Source of the DNA: Arthrobacter sp. UKPF54-2
GTDB taxonomy: Bacteria > Actinomycetota > Actinomycetes > Actinomycetales > Micrococcaceae
Length of the DNA: 64,000 bases
NCBI RefSeq assembly: GCF_007858535.1
Contig: NZ_CP040174.1
Span: forward strand, 2,232,001 to 2,296,000
Reading direction: 5' to 3'
Both the position numbers and the translations under genes were made by a program. Position 1 is the first letter of the stretch; each line of letters starts with the position of its first letter. The notes beneath the pieces were generated by a model that saw only the letters and a program-made list of their open reading frames with translations, did not search any database and was not told the origin of the DNA. Below are positions 36,327 through 45,545 of the stretch, in pieces.

Positions 36327-37751
36327 TTAGCCGTCCTTGAGCCGCTGGTAGGTCTCCAGCGCCCGGGCCCGGGACTCCGGGAGCCCCACGATCGGCTCCG
36401 GGTAGCCGCCGGCCGCGCCGTCGGCTTTCCACGGCTCATGCACCGCCTTGTCGTCCAGCTCCGCCAGTTCCGGGAGGAACGCGCGCAGGTACCGTCCGGC
36501 GGCGTCGTACTTCTTGCTCTGGGTGACCGGGTTGAAGATCCGGAAATAGGGCGACGCGTCCGCTCCAGAGCCGGCCACCCACTGCCAGTTGGCCGGGTTG
36601 CTCGCGGCGTCCGCATCCACGAGGGTGTCCCAGAACCACGCCTCGCCCAGCCGCCAGTCGGCCAGCAGGTTCTTGACCAGGAACGACGCCGCCGCCATCC
36701 GCACGCGGTTGTGCATCCAGCCGGTCTGCCACAGCTGGCGCATCCCGGCATCGACCAGCGGATAACCGGTGCGGCCCTGCTGCCAGGCCTCCAGCTCGGC
36801 GTCCGACGGCGTCTGCCAGGCGAAGTCGTCAAATTCGGGGCGGTAGTTGCGGGTGGCCAGCTGCGGGTTCTCGTAGAGCAGCTGCCAGCAGAATTCCCGC
36901 CAGCCGAGTTCGGAACGAAAGACCCCGACGTCGGCCGGGGCGCCGTGCGGGAAGTGTTCCCGGAGCGCGTGCCAGACCCGGAACGGGCTGATTTCGCCGA
37001 AGCGCAGGTGCGGGGAGAGCCGGCTCGTACCCTCGACGCCAGGCACGTCCCTGCCGGTGCCGTATTCGGATGCCGGCCCGTCCAGGAAGTCTTCCAGCCG
37101 GCGGCGGGCGCCTGCCTCGCCGGGCGTCCATTCCGCGGCCAGCCCGGCGCTCCAGTCCGGGTGCTGGGGGAGCAGGGCCCAGTCTCCCAGTGCCTCGCGG
37201 GCCGGCAGGTCACCGGAGCCGGTCCGCGCGGGTGCCGGGAGCCGGTCCGGGGCGTCAACCGGCTGCCGGGGTTCCGGGGCCTCTAGGCAGGCCCTCCAGA
37301 ACGGGGTGAAGACCTTGTACGGCCCGCCGGCGCCGGTGCGGACCGTCCAGGGCTCGAACATGAGGCTGGCCTGGAAGCTCGAGGCGGCGATGTCCTGCCC
37401 GGAGGCCCACTCCTTGAGGCCGGCGTCGACGGCGCGTTCCGGGCCGCCGTAGCGGCGGTTCCAGAACACGCGGCCGGCACCGGTTTCCGCGGCCAGTGCC
37501 CGGACCACCCGGTCCGCCGGGCCGCGGCGCAGGAGCAGACGCGAACCGGCCGCTTCGAGATCGGTGGCAAGCGCCTCGAGTGAATGGTGCAGCCACCACT
37601 TCACCGCCCCGCCGAGCGGTCGAATCCCCGGGGATTCTTCGTCCAGGATATAGACCACGGTGAGGGGGTCGCCTAGCGCGGCGGCCTCGGCCAGCGCGGG
37701 ATTGTCGTCAAGGCGGAGGTCGTCGCGAAGCCAAACGAGAGTCGAGGACAT
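36327..37751 (-). CDS. phrB: Deoxyribodipyrimidine photolyase (class I CPD photolyase)
   Basis: Light-dependent repair of cyclobutane pyrimidine dimers using FAD. 474 residues: N-terminal antenna-binding Rossmann-like domain (TLVWLRDDLRLDDNPAL) and C-terminal FAD domain with TSRLSPHLRFGEISP, ELGWREFCWQLLYENP, YPLVDAGMRQLWQTGWMHNRVRM and YFRIFNPVTQSKKYDA. These are the canonical photolyase FAD/DNA-contact blocks, and the length is typical. GGAG precedes the ATG. Preceded by a terminator on the PspA side, so likely monocistronic. Confidence 0.96.
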   Translation of the reverse strand: MSSTLVWLRDDLRLDDNPALAEAAALGDPLTVVYILDEESPGIRPLGGAVKWWLHHSLEALATDLEAAGSRLLLRRGPADRVVRALAAETGAGRVFWNRRYGGPERAVDAGLKEWASGQDIAASSFQASLMFEPWTVRTGAGGPYKVFTPFWRACLEAPEPRQPVDAPDRLPAPARTGSGDLPAREALGDWALLPQHPDWSAGLAAEWTPGEAGARRRLEDFLDGPASEYGTGRDVPGVEGTSRLSPHLRFGEISPFRVWHALREHFPHGAPADVGVFRSELGWREFCWQLLYENPQLATRNYRPEFDDFAWQTPSDAELEAWQQGRTGYPLVDAGMRQLWQTGWMHNRVRMAAASFLVKNLLADWRLGEAWFWDTLVDADAASNPANWQWVAGSGADASPYFRIFNPVTQSKKYDAAGRYLRAFLPELAELDDKAVHEPWKADGAAGGYPEPIVGLPESRARALETYQRLKDG

Positions 37752-37800
37752 GGCTCCACGCTACTGGATCGGCGGCACGGGAACGGGCCCGGGCACAGCA

Positions 37801-37830
37801 AGGGCCGGGCACCCCGCGGTGCCCGGCCCT
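37801..37830. terminator. Terminator downstream of the PspA gene
   Basis: Perfect 13-bp stem (AGGGCCGGGCACC at 37801-37813 with 37818-37830) and 4-base loop, lying just after the stop of the - strand PspA gene and before the photolyase start. Confidence 0.7.
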
Positions 37831-37841
37831 GCCTGACGTGG

Positions 37842-38630
37842 TTAGAGCTTGTCGAAGTCGGCTTCGTCCACCGTGCTGCCCGCGGTCGAGCCGTTGCCGG
37901 CGCCGAGGGCCTGGCTGCGGCTGCCGGACTTGAGCGCGGCGAGGCGCGCTTCGATTTCGGTCTGTTCGCCGAGATCCTCCAGGGAGTTGAACTGGGCGTC
38001 CAGGCTGGAGGCGGCGAGTTCCTGCTGGCCGCGGACCTTGGCCTCTTCGCGCCGGATCTTCTCTTCGAAGCGGCCCACCTCGGAGGTCGGGTCCATGATG
38101 TCGATGCTCTTGAGTGCGTCGTGCACCTGGGTCTGCGCGGCGGCGGTCTTGGACCGGGCGACGAGTTCGTTGCGCTTGCTGGTGAGCTCGTTGAGCTTGC
38201 CCTTCATCTGGTCCAGGCCGTGCTTGAGCTTGTCCACCACCTCGGTCTGCGACGCAATGCTCGGCTCGGCCGACTTCGCCTCGTTCTCCGACGAGATCTG
38301 GCGCTGCAGGGCCACCTTGGCGAGGTTGTCGAACTTCTCGGCATCCACCGTGTCTCCCTTGGCACGGTACTCGTCGGCCTTGCGCGAGGCGGCCAGGGCC
38401 TTGTTGCCCCAGTCCTGGGCGTTCTTGACGTCCTCGTTGTAGTCATCCTGGAGCATGCGCAGGTTGCCGATGGTCTGCGCGACAGCCGATTCGGCCTCGG
38501 CAATGTTGTTCGTGTAGTCGCGGACCATCTGGTCCAGCATCTTCTGCGGGTCCTCTGCCTGATCCAGCAAGGAATTGATGTTCGCCTTCGCCAGCTGTGC
38601 CATACGGCCGAAAATGGACTGCTTAACCAT
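37842..38630 (-). CDS. pspA: PspA/IM30 family protein
   Basis: 262 residues, almost wholly coiled coil, beginning VKQSIFGRMAQLAKANINSLLDQAEDPQKMLDQMVRDY, whose halves (IFGRMAQLAKANIN and EDPQKMLDQMVRDY) are the PspA signature. PspA/IM30 proteins bind the inner membrane surface and stabilise it under stress. AAAGG lies seven bases before the ATG. It follows the TPM-domain gene on the same strand after 115 bp, a pairing that supports a membrane-stress role. Confidence 0.93.
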   Translation of the reverse strand: MVKQSIFGRMAQLAKANINSLLDQAEDPQKMLDQMVRDYTNNIAEAESAVAQTIGNLRMLQDDYNEDVKNAQDWGNKALAASRKADEYRAKGDTVDAEKFDNLAKVALQRQISSENEAKSAEPSIASQTEVVDKLKHGLDQMKGKLNELTSKRNELVARSKTAAAQTQVHDALKSIDIMDPTSEVGRFEEKIRREEAKVRGQQELAASSLDAQFNSLEDLGEQTEIEARLAALKSGSRSQALGAGNGSTAGSTVDEADFDKL

Positions 38631-38745
38631 GGTGATGCCTTTCGTCCTATCCAGTGATGGCCACTGGATTCGGTGAACAGTGAATGTACCGCTTCTACCC
38701 GCCGGCCGGAACGAGTCCGCCGGCGCCTAGTCTGTAACCCGTCGG

Positions 38746-40785
38746 CTAGAAGTCGCCCCCGCCGCCGAAATCGCCGCCCCAGCCTCCGCCGGAGTCGCCC
38801 CCGCCGCCGAAACCGCCGCCGGAGTCGCCGCCGCCCCAGCCGCCTCCGCCGCCCCAGCCGCCGCCACCGCCGCCATGGAGGATGGAGTTGATCAGGATGC
38901 CGCCGAGGATGGCGCCGCCGAGGCCGCCGCCTCCGCCGCCGCCGAACATTCCGCCGCGGCCGTAGCCCTGGTTGGCGAAGCCGCCGAACTGGTCCACGTC
39001 GGCCTGCGCCTGCTGCGCCGCCTGGGCGGCGAGGGCGTGGGCCTGCTGGGCGTACTGCAGGGCCGTCACCGGGTCGGTGCGCGAGATGGACAGGGCGTAG
39101 TCGAGGTTGCGCTGCGCCTCCGCGAGCCGGGTGCGCGCCTCGGTGCCCACGCCGCCGCGGCGGGCGGTGATGTAATCCGAGGTGGCGCTGATCTGCGCCT
39201 GGGCGGACATGATGCTCTGCTGCAGCGAGGCCTGCGCCCGGCGGGCTTGTTCCTGCTGGTCGCGGATGCCGGTGAGGGCGGCATCCAGGGACTGGTGGGC
39301 CTTCTCCACCCGCTCCAGCGTGGCGATCGGGTCGATCTTGCCGCCCTGGATCTCTGCCTTGACCTCGGCCAGTGCGGCCTCAACGCCGGCCACCGGTCCG
39401 GCCAGTTCCGGGTGGGCGCCGGACTGGATCATGGCCCGCGCCTGGGCCAGGTCCTGGGAGGTGTCAACGACGGCGGTCTCCAGGCCGCCGCGGGCCTCGT
39501 CCAGATTCGCCGCCACCTTGGTGATGGCGCCGAGCAGCACGTTGGTCTGGTGCAGGCTCTCCTCCGCGGCCCGGACGGCGACGGCGGCGAGGCTGCCCTC
39601 ACCGGCGCTGAGTTTCTCCTGGGCCGTGGCCGAGGCGTTCTGCACAAAGGCCAGCCGCTCCTTGGCCTGGCTGATGTTGTCCGCGACCTGCGTCAGCGCG
39701 CTGTCCGCGTATTTCGCCCGGAGCCCGGTCAGGGACTCCTCGGCTGCGGCGATTTTGGCCTCGGCTTCGGCGGCGCCGGCCCCGACGGCGGCGAGTGCCT
39801 GCGGGGCGTTCTTCTCCAGCTCGCGGAGCGAGTCGAAGTCCGCCTTCTGCTCCTGGAGGGAGGCCAGCGCCGCCTCGGAGCGGCGGATGATCTCGCCCAG
39901 CCAGGTCCGCTGCTGCTCCTCGGTGTCCGGGATGTGGTCGTCGAGCTGCTGCTGCAGCTTGAACGACTCGGACATGTGGGCCTTGGCGTCCTGCAGTGCC
40001 TTGGTGAAGTTCCCGACGGCGGCGTCGCCGTACTGCGCCTGGGCGAAGCCGAGCTCCTGCTCGCTGGACTTGATGGCGTCGTCCGCTTCGATCAGCAGGG
40101 TGCCGCTCTTGCGCCGCAGTTCTTCTACGCTCAGCCCGGCCAGCGGGTCCAGGTCGGCGCCTTGGGGTCCGTAGGCTGTGCCGCCGGCGGCTGCCTTCTT
40201 CCGGCGGTTGCGGAGGTAAAGGTAGGTTCCCACGCCGCCGGCGGCCACAACCCCGACCCCAACGAGGACGCCGTTTCCGGCGCCCGACGGGACCGTGCCG
40301 CTGCCGCCGCCTGCGGCGTCGCCGATGGCTGCGGCCGTGTCGATGGCAGCCTTGGCGTAGTCGCCGTTCCGCAGTTGCGGGTCCACCGCGTTCTTGATGA
40401 TGTTGTCGCGCTGGGCGTTGGTGATCTTGCTGTTGACCGGTTTGCTCAGCTGGTATTTGCGGGCGTCCGTCGCCACGGCGAGAACCAGGGAGTTTGAGCC
40501 CAGATTGGCTTTCTGCGCCACGGCCTGCGCCCACTGACCGCTGTCCGTCGGGTTCTGGAAGGTCTTGACGTAAACCACGTAGAGATTCATCTGGTGGTCG
40601 GTGCCGAGTTTCTTGATGGCGGCATCAACATCCGACTTTTTCCCGCCAAGGACTCCGGCCGTGTCGACAATCTTGTTGGCCGGATCCAGAGTCACCGGGT
40701 CTTCGGCGAGCGCGGGAGCGGCGGGGAGGGCCAGCAGTCCGGCGACGCCGAGAACGGCGAGGAATCGTTTCATCATTGACCGCAT
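38746..40785 (-). CDS. TPM-domain membrane protein with long coiled coil and Gly-rich tail
   Basis: 679 residues. A signal peptide (LAVLGVAGLLALPAAPALA) precedes a TPM domain (residues ~30-150: NKIVDTAGVLGGKKSDVDAA, LVLAVATDARKYQLSK). One membrane segment follows (GVLVGVGVVAAGGVGTYLYL, ~170-190), then about 400 residues of predicted coiled coil with many Ala/Glu/Gln heptads, and a final ~70 residues that are nearly all Gly with Trp, Ser and Asp. AAGGG precedes ATG 40785. TPM proteins have been linked to membrane protein quality control or phosphatase folds. The adjacent pspA suggests a shared envelope-stress function; this is inference. Confidence 0.87.
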   Translation of the reverse strand: MRSMMKRFLAVLGVAGLLALPAAPALAEDPVTLDPANKIVDTAGVLGGKKSDVDAAIKKLGTDHQMNLYVVYVKTFQNPTDSGQWAQAVAQKANLGSNSLVLAVATDARKYQLSKPVNSKITNAQRDNIIKNAVDPQLRNGDYAKAAIDTAAAIGDAAGGGSGTVPSGAGNGVLVGVGVVAAGGVGTYLYLRNRRKKAAAGGTAYGPQGADLDPLAGLSVEELRRKSGTLLIEADDAIKSSEQELGFAQAQYGDAAVGNFTKALQDAKAHMSESFKLQQQLDDHIPDTEEQQRTWLGEIIRRSEAALASLQEQKADFDSLRELEKNAPQALAAVGAGAAEAEAKIAAAEESLTGLRAKYADSALTQVADNISQAKERLAFVQNASATAQEKLSAGEGSLAAVAVRAAEESLHQTNVLLGAITKVAANLDEARGGLETAVVDTSQDLAQARAMIQSGAHPELAGPVAGVEAALAEVKAEIQGGKIDPIATLERVEKAHQSLDAALTGIRDQQEQARRAQASLQQSIMSAQAQISATSDYITARRGGVGTEARTRLAEAQRNLDYALSISRTDPVTALQYAQQAHALAAQAAQQAQADVDQFGGFANQGYGRGGMFGGGGGGGLGGAILGGILINSILHGGGGGGWGGGGGWGGGDSGGGFGGGGDSGGGWGGDFGGGGDF

Positions 40786-41091
40786 CGGTAACCCTTCAGC
40801 ACTTCTGTGACCGGATCAAGCCGAACCGGTCGTCTCAGAACGCAGCAGCGCCCCCACGCAGGTGTAAAGCCGCAGGTCGCTGTGGCAATTCCATTTGATT
40901 CTATGGTGCACCCCGGAGGCCGTCCACCGCCGGGAATATGCCACCAGCGAAACGCGCTGAACCCAGCGGGACGGCCGTCAACTGTGCCTGTCACAGAGGC
41001 GCTGGCGTTCAGGAACCTCCCAGCAAATGTTCGCTTTTGCACCAGCCTGGGCGAGCATACTTATCTGCAGACGAGGATGAAAGGAAGTCCC
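40786..41091. other. Divergent intergenic region between TPM and HtrA genes
   Basis: 306 bp without a gene. It must contain both divergent promoters. The only repeat seen is a 5-bp inverted repeat CTGTG/CACAG at 40982-40996; no riboswitch or RNA gene is recognisable. Confidence 0.5.
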
Positions 41092-42630
41092 ATGACTGAG
41101 AACCCAATGCAGGGCGCGTCACCGGATCCATCAATGAAGAACCGGGACCCGCTTGGGCCGGGTGAGAGTGGTGCCGCGGCTCCGCACGCCGCGCCCGCTG
41201 AGGACTCAGCTCAGGAGAACCCGACCATGAGGCTGGACCGGCCGGCGGGCGAGGCGCCGCGGCCGGTGTACCCCCAGCGCCCCCCGGCCTACGGCCAGTC
41301 TTCGGACACCGACACCCAGCAGTTCGGTGCGCCGTACTCCCAGACCCCCGGCGCCTACGGCAACCAGCCGCCAGCGGGACCGCCGCCTTACAACTCGTTC
41401 AACCACCCCGGCAACGCGCCGAAGCGCAAGGCCGCCTTCGGCGTTCCCACCCTTGTCGCCAGCATCCTCGCCGCTGGCCTCGTGGGCGGCGGCGTTGTGG
41501 CCGGCAGCAGCGCCCTGATGGGCAACCGCCCGGTGGCCGCCACCGGCAGCACCAGCCAGTCCGGCACCGTGATCGTCAACAACAAGGACGACGTCAACGC
41601 CATCACCGCCGCCGCCCAGAAGGCCTCACCCAGCGTTGTGACCATCAAGGCCACGAGCGGCAGCGACGGCGGAACCGGCTCCGGCATCATCCTCGACGGC
41701 GACGGGCATGTCCTCACCAACACCCACGTCGTCACCCTGGACGGCAAGACGGCCAAGGCCGCCGTCGAAGTCCGCACCAGCGACGGCAAGGTCTTCAGCG
41801 CGAAGATCGTCGGCACCGACCCGCTCTCCGACCTCGCCGTGATCAAGATCGACAACCCGAGCGGGCTTGTCCCGGCCACCCTCGGCGACTCCAGCAAGCT
41901 CAACGTCGGCGACACCGCCGTCGCGATCGGCTCCCCGCTGGGCCTGACCGGCACCGTGACCGACGGCATCGTCTCGACGCTCAACCGCACCATCAGCGTG
42001 GCGTCTTCGGCGGCACCCAAGGACGGCGCGGACAACTCCCAGGGCGGCGACCAGGGCTTCCAGTTCGCGCCTCCCGGCGGCGGGCAGGCGCCGAGCACCG
42101 CCAACCAGGGCAGTATCTCGATCAACGTCATCCAGACCGACGCGGCGATCAACCCGGGCAACTCCGGTGGTGCGCTGGTCAACAGCAAGGGTGAAATCAT
42201 TGGCGTCAACGTCGCGATCGCCTCCGCCGGCGGGGACGCCAGCGGCAGCAGCAGCGGCAACATCGGCGTCGGCTTCAGCATCCCGATCAACCACGCCAAG
42301 CGGGTGGCCCAGGAAATCATTACTAACGGCAAGGCCAGCCACGGCCAGCTCGGGGTCAGCGTCAAGTCCAAGGCGGCAGGCAGCTCGTCCTCCGGCTTCT
42401 CGGTCGGCGCCGATGTGGCCACGGTCGAGCCGGGCTCGGCGGCGGACAAGGCCGGGATCAAGGTCGGCGACGTCGTCACGAAGTTCCAGGACCGCTCCAT
42501 CAGCGATCCGAACCAGCTCACGGCGGCCGTGCGGGAGCAGGCCGCGGGCGCCACGGTCAAGGTGACCGTCCTGCGGGGCGGCCAGGAGAAGGAACTCGAC
42601 GTGACCCTCGGGGCCGCAGCCGAACAGTAA
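41092..42630 (+). CDS. HtrA/DegP-like membrane-anchored serine protease with PDZ domain
   Basis: 512 residues from ATG 41092 (AAAGGAAG upstream). A Pro/Gln-rich cytoplasmic N-terminus of ~110 residues leads to one membrane segment (FGVPTLVASILAAGLVGGGVV, here residues 116-136). The trypsin-like domain has the triad His in LTNTHVV, Asp in LSDLAVIKI, and Ser in NPGNSGGAL; a C-terminal PDZ domain includes VATVEPGSAADKAGIKVGD. This is the layout of actinobacterial PepD/HtrA proteins of envelope stress. A terminator follows at 42664. Opposite strand to, and divergent from, the TPM gene. Confidence 0.95.
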   Translation: MTENPMQGASPDPSMKNRDPLGPGESGAAAPHAAPAEDSAQENPTMRLDRPAGEAPRPVYPQRPPAYGQSSDTDTQQFGAPYSQTPGAYGNQPPAGPPPYNSFNHPGNAPKRKAAFGVPTLVASILAAGLVGGGVVAGSSALMGNRPVAATGSTSQSGTVIVNNKDDVNAITAAAQKASPSVVTIKATSGSDGGTGSGIILDGDGHVLTNTHVVTLDGKTAKAAVEVRTSDGKVFSAKIVGTDPLSDLAVIKIDNPSGLVPATLGDSSKLNVGDTAVAIGSPLGLTGTVTDGIVSTLNRTISVASSAAPKDGADNSQGGDQGFQFAPPGGGQAPSTANQGSISINVIQTDAAINPGNSGGALVNSKGEIIGVNVAIASAGGDASGSSSGNIGVGFSIPINHAKRVAQEIITNGKASHGQLGVSVKSKAAGSSSSGFSVGADVATVEPGSAADKAGIKVGDVVTKFQDRSISDPNQLTAAVREQAAGATVKVTVLRGGQEKELDVTLGAAAEQ

Positions 42631-42663
42631 CCACCGGTGCAGCAGTGCACCATCGAAGGAAAG

Positions 42664-42704
42664 GCCGGCCGGCACCTTGGGGGTGCCGGCCGGCACTGTT
42701 TTTC
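42664..42704 (+). terminator. Terminator after the HtrA gene
   Basis: Perfect 13-bp stem (GCCGGCCGGCACC at 42664-42676 with 42682-42694), 5-base loop, then ACTGTTTTTCG. Confidence 0.9.
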
Positions 42705-42908
42705 GCGGACCCTTTTCCGCCGGGCAGCAGGGACGGGCAGCCACCCCGCCGCACGCCGTCCGTCCGGTCCTGACACAGGCGTTAACCCGGCCCGCGCCGG
42801 GGGCGCGCTATATGGTTAGCTAGGAGAAACCGCGGCGCCCCCGGGCGCCCCCTGGCCACGACCCACCCGGCTGGCCGCCCACCCGCATGGAAGGCTGCTG
42901 TAGACACA

Positions 42909-43721
42909 GTGGAAGAGACCCTGAAGATCATCGTGCTGGTCAAGCACGTACCGGACGCGCAGTTCGACCGCCACCTCACCGGCGGGGACAACACCACGGA
43001 CCGCTCCGAAAGCATCCTGTCGGAGCTGGACGAATACGCCCTCGAAGCCGCGCTGCAGCTGATCGAGGCCCGCGGCGGCGAGGCCGCCGGCAACAAGGTC
43101 ATCGCCCTGAGCATGGGCCCGGCCGGCGCCGTCAACGCGGTCAAGAAGTCGCTCCAGATCGGCGCGACCGAAGGCGTGCACCTCAGCGACGATGCGCTCG
43201 CCGGTTCGGACGCGGCAGCCACCTCGCTCGCCCTGGCGGCCGCGATCCGGCACCTTGGGGCCGACGCCCCCGCCGACCTGGTGTTGACCGGCATGGCCTC
43301 CACCGACGGCGAGACCTCCCTGGTTCCGGCCCAGCTGGCAGAGCGCCTGGGCCTGCCGCAGGTGACCTTTGCCGCCTCGCTCGACGTCGACGGCGGCAAG
43401 CTCACCGCCCGCCGCGACGGGGACTCGCACGCGGACACGATCGAGGCCACCCTGCCTGCGCTGGTCTCCGTGACGGACCAGATCAACGACCCCCGCTACC
43501 CGAATTTCAAGGGCATCATGGCGGCCAAGAAGAAGACCATCACCACTCTGACGCTGGCCGACATCGGCGTCGACCCCGCCTCGGTGGGGCTGGCAGGGTC
43601 CTGGACCGCCGTCGAGACCGCCGAGGTCCGCCCGCCACGGACGGCCGGCACCATCATCACCGACGAGGGCGACGCCGGCATCAAGCTGGTCGAGTTCCTG
43701 GCCGCGCAGAAGCTGCTCTAA
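42909..43721 (+). CDS. etfB: Electron transfer flavoprotein beta subunit
   Basis: Beta subunit of the ETF heterodimer, which passes electrons from acyl-CoA and related dehydrogenases to ETF-quinone oxidoreductase. 270 residues from GTG 42909: KIIVLVKHVPDAQ start, DEYALEAALQL, and the ETF-beta signature VSVTDQINDPRYPNFKGIM with following AKKK. The gene lies 14 bases upstream of etfA. The 278-bp upstream gap holds the HtrA terminator and GC-rich sequence with a CTATAT element that may belong to its promoter. Confidence 0.94.
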   Translation: MEETLKIIVLVKHVPDAQFDRHLTGGDNTTDRSESILSELDEYALEAALQLIEARGGEAAGNKVIALSMGPAGAVNAVKKSLQIGATEGVHLSDDALAGSDAAATSLALAAAIRHLGADAPADLVLTGMASTDGETSLVPAQLAERLGLPQVTFAASLDVDGGKLTARRDGDSHADTIEATLPALVSVTDQINDPRYPNFKGIMAAKKKTITTLTLADIGVDPASVGLAGSWTAVETAEVRPPRTAGTIITDEGDAGIKLVEFLAAQKLL

Positions 43722-43735
43722 GGGGAGAACCGGAC

Positions 43736-44695
43736 ATGGCAAAAGTACTTGTATTCATTGACACCCCCGGGGCCGCGCTGAAGAAGTCCAGCCTGGAGCT
43801 CCTCACCATCGCCCGCTCTTTGGGCGAGCCGGCCGTGGCCTTCAACGGCGAACTGCAGGACGACGTCGCCGCTGACCTCGCCGCGTACGGCGCGGAGGAG
43901 CTCTACGTCCCCGCCGCGGCGGACCTCAACGACTACCTCGTCGGGCCGAAGGCCGCGTTCCTCGCCGCCGCCGCGCAGGCCTCCGGGGCTACCGTGGTGC
44001 TGGCCGAGAACTCGGCCGAGGGCAAGGAGATCGCGGCGCGGCTGGGCATCAAGCTCGGCGCCGGCGTGATCACCGACGTCGTCGCGGTGGACCCGGACGG
44101 CACGGCGCACAAGTCGGTGCTTGCCGGCTCGTACACCACCACGGCGAAGGCCACCACCCCCGTGGCCGTCTTGACCGTCAAGTCCAACAGCGTTGAGCCG
44201 GAGCCGGCCGCCGCGGCGACCGCCCCGCAGCCCGTCACCGTGGAACTGCCGGCCGATGCCACGGCCGGGGCCGCGCGCGTGACCGCCCGGAGCGACAAGG
44301 CCGCCAGCGGCCGCCCCGACCTGTCCGAGGCCCGGATCGTGGTGGCCGGCGGCCGCGGCGTGGACGGCAACTTCGGGCCCCTCGAGGAGCTGGCAGACGC
44401 CCTGGGCGCGGCCATCGGCGCCTCGCGCGCGGCCACGGACGCCGGCTGGATCGGCCACGACGCCCAGATCGGCCAGACCGGCAAGACCGTCTCGCCGCAG
44501 CTCTACATCTCCGCCGGCATTTCCGGAGCCATCCAGCAGAAGGCCGGCATGCAGACCGCCAAGGTGATTGTGGCCGTCAACAAGGACGCCGAGTCGCCGG
44601 TGTTCGAGATCGCCGACTTCGGCATCGTCGGCGACCTCTTCCAGGTGCTGCCCCAGGCCACCGAGGAAATCAAGAAGCGCAAGGCCGGCCAGTGA
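43736..44695 (+). CDS. etfA: Electron transfer flavoprotein alpha subunit
   Basis: Alpha subunit of ETF, 319 residues from ATG 43736 with AGGGGAG upstream. The N-terminal domain begins AKVLVFIDTPGAALKKSSLE; the C-terminal FAD-binding domain has GRGVDGNFGPLEELADALG, RAATDAGWIGHDAQIGQTG, VSPQLYISAGISGAIQ and VAVNKDAESPVFEIADFG, the standard FAD contacts. The stop overlaps the GTG of the PIG-L gene by 4 bases (GTGA). Confidence 0.95.
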   Translation: MAKVLVFIDTPGAALKKSSLELLTIARSLGEPAVAFNGELQDDVAADLAAYGAEELYVPAAADLNDYLVGPKAAFLAAAAQASGATVVLAENSAEGKEIAARLGIKLGAGVITDVVAVDPDGTAHKSVLAGSYTTTAKATTPVAVLTVKSNSVEPEPAAAATAPQPVTVELPADATAGAARVTARSDKAASGRPDLSEARIVVAGGRGVDGNFGPLEELADALGAAIGASRAATDAGWIGHDAQIGQTGKTVSPQLYISAGISGAIQQKAGMQTAKVIVAVNKDAESPVFEIADFGIVGDLFQVLPQATEEIKKRKAGQ

Positions 44696-45471
44696 GCAGC
44701 CACGCCCCCGCGGCACAGAGCCCGTTCGATCCGGAGCACCACCGGATCGAGCGGGTGCTTTGTTTCACCGCCCACCCGGACGACGTCGATTTCGGCGCCG
44801 CGGGCACCATCGCCGCCTGGACCGCCGCCGGGGTCCAGGTCAGCTACTGCATCATGACCGACGGCGACGCCGGCGGCTTCGACCCGGCGCAGCGCGACGA
44901 AATCGTGCGGCTGCGGACCGAGGAGCAGCAGCGCGCCGCCGCCCTTGTGGGCGTCACCGACATCCACTACCTCCACCAGCGCGACGGCTACCTCGAGGCC
45001 TCCCACGAGGTCATGCGCGAGGTGGTGCGCCTGATCCGCCAACTCCGCCCCGACGTCGTGCTGGCCATGCATCCCGAGCGCAACTGGAACCGCATCCAGA
45101 AGAGCCACCCGGACCACCTGGCCGTGGGCGAGGCGGTGACGCGGGCGGTGTACCCGGCGCTGGAGAACCCATTCGCCTACCCGGAGCTGGCCGAGGCCGG
45201 GCTGGACGCCTACAAACTGCCCTGGCTCTGGCTGTTCGCCGGACCGGAGGAACGCGAAAACCACTTCGTCGATGTCAGCGCGCACGTCGAGTCCAAACTC
45301 GCCGCCATCCACATCCACGTCAGCCAGCACCCGGATGTCGAGGCCATGGAACGCACCGTCCGGGCCCTGATGCTGGGCACCGCGGAACGCGGCGGGCTGG
45401 CCGAGGGCCGCAGCGCCGAGGCGTTCCACGTGGTGGCCGTCAACGGTCCCGGCACCATCGCCGGTTTCTAG
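44692..45471 (+). CDS. PIG-L/LmbE family deacetylase
   Basis: 259 residues from GTG 44692. The zinc-site motif is FTAHPDDVDFG (His, Asp, Asp), with the downstream SHPDHLAVGEAV histidine segment. Members deacetylate GlcNAc-type substrates or thiol conjugates (MshB, Mca, BshB); the substrate here is not defined, though a mycothiol-related role is possible in an actinobacterium. It is translationally coupled to etfA, which is an unexpected partner. Confidence 0.88.
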   Translation: MSSHAPAAQSPFDPEHHRIERVLCFTAHPDDVDFGAAGTIAAWTAAGVQVSYCIMTDGDAGGFDPAQRDEIVRLRTEEQQRAAALVGVTDIHYLHQRDGYLEASHEVMREVVRLIRQLRPDVVLAMHPERNWNRIQKSHPDHLAVGEAVTRAVYPALENPFAYPELAEAGLDAYKLPWLWLFAGPEERENHFVDVSAHVESKLAAIHIHVSQHPDVEAMERTVRALMLGTAERGGLAEGRSAEAFHVVAVNGPGTIAGF

Positions 45472-45501
45472 TGTTGCCCGCGGGGGAGCGCTGCCATATG
45501 C

Positions 45502-45529
45502 TTGCCATTGTTTAAATCATATTTATTGA
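45502..45529 (+). promoter_or_regulatory. Possible gntK promoter
   Basis: TTGCCA (45502-45507) and TATTGA (45524-45529) are spaced by 16 bp in an unusually AT-rich stretch (TTTAAATCATATTTATT) for this genome, 17 bases before the gntK ATG, with GGAAGG as ribosome site. A short leader is implied. Confidence 0.35.
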
Positions 45530-45545
45530 TGGAAGGCAGACTTTA

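Noticed and set aside
40982..40996. CTGTG/CACAG inverted repeat between TPM and HtrA genes
   Set aside because: Five-base arms are expected by chance in 300 bp.
41701..41713. GGGCATGTCC inside the HtrA gene as a further copy of the array motif
   Set aside because: It is a single arm within coding sequence with no matching inverted arm.
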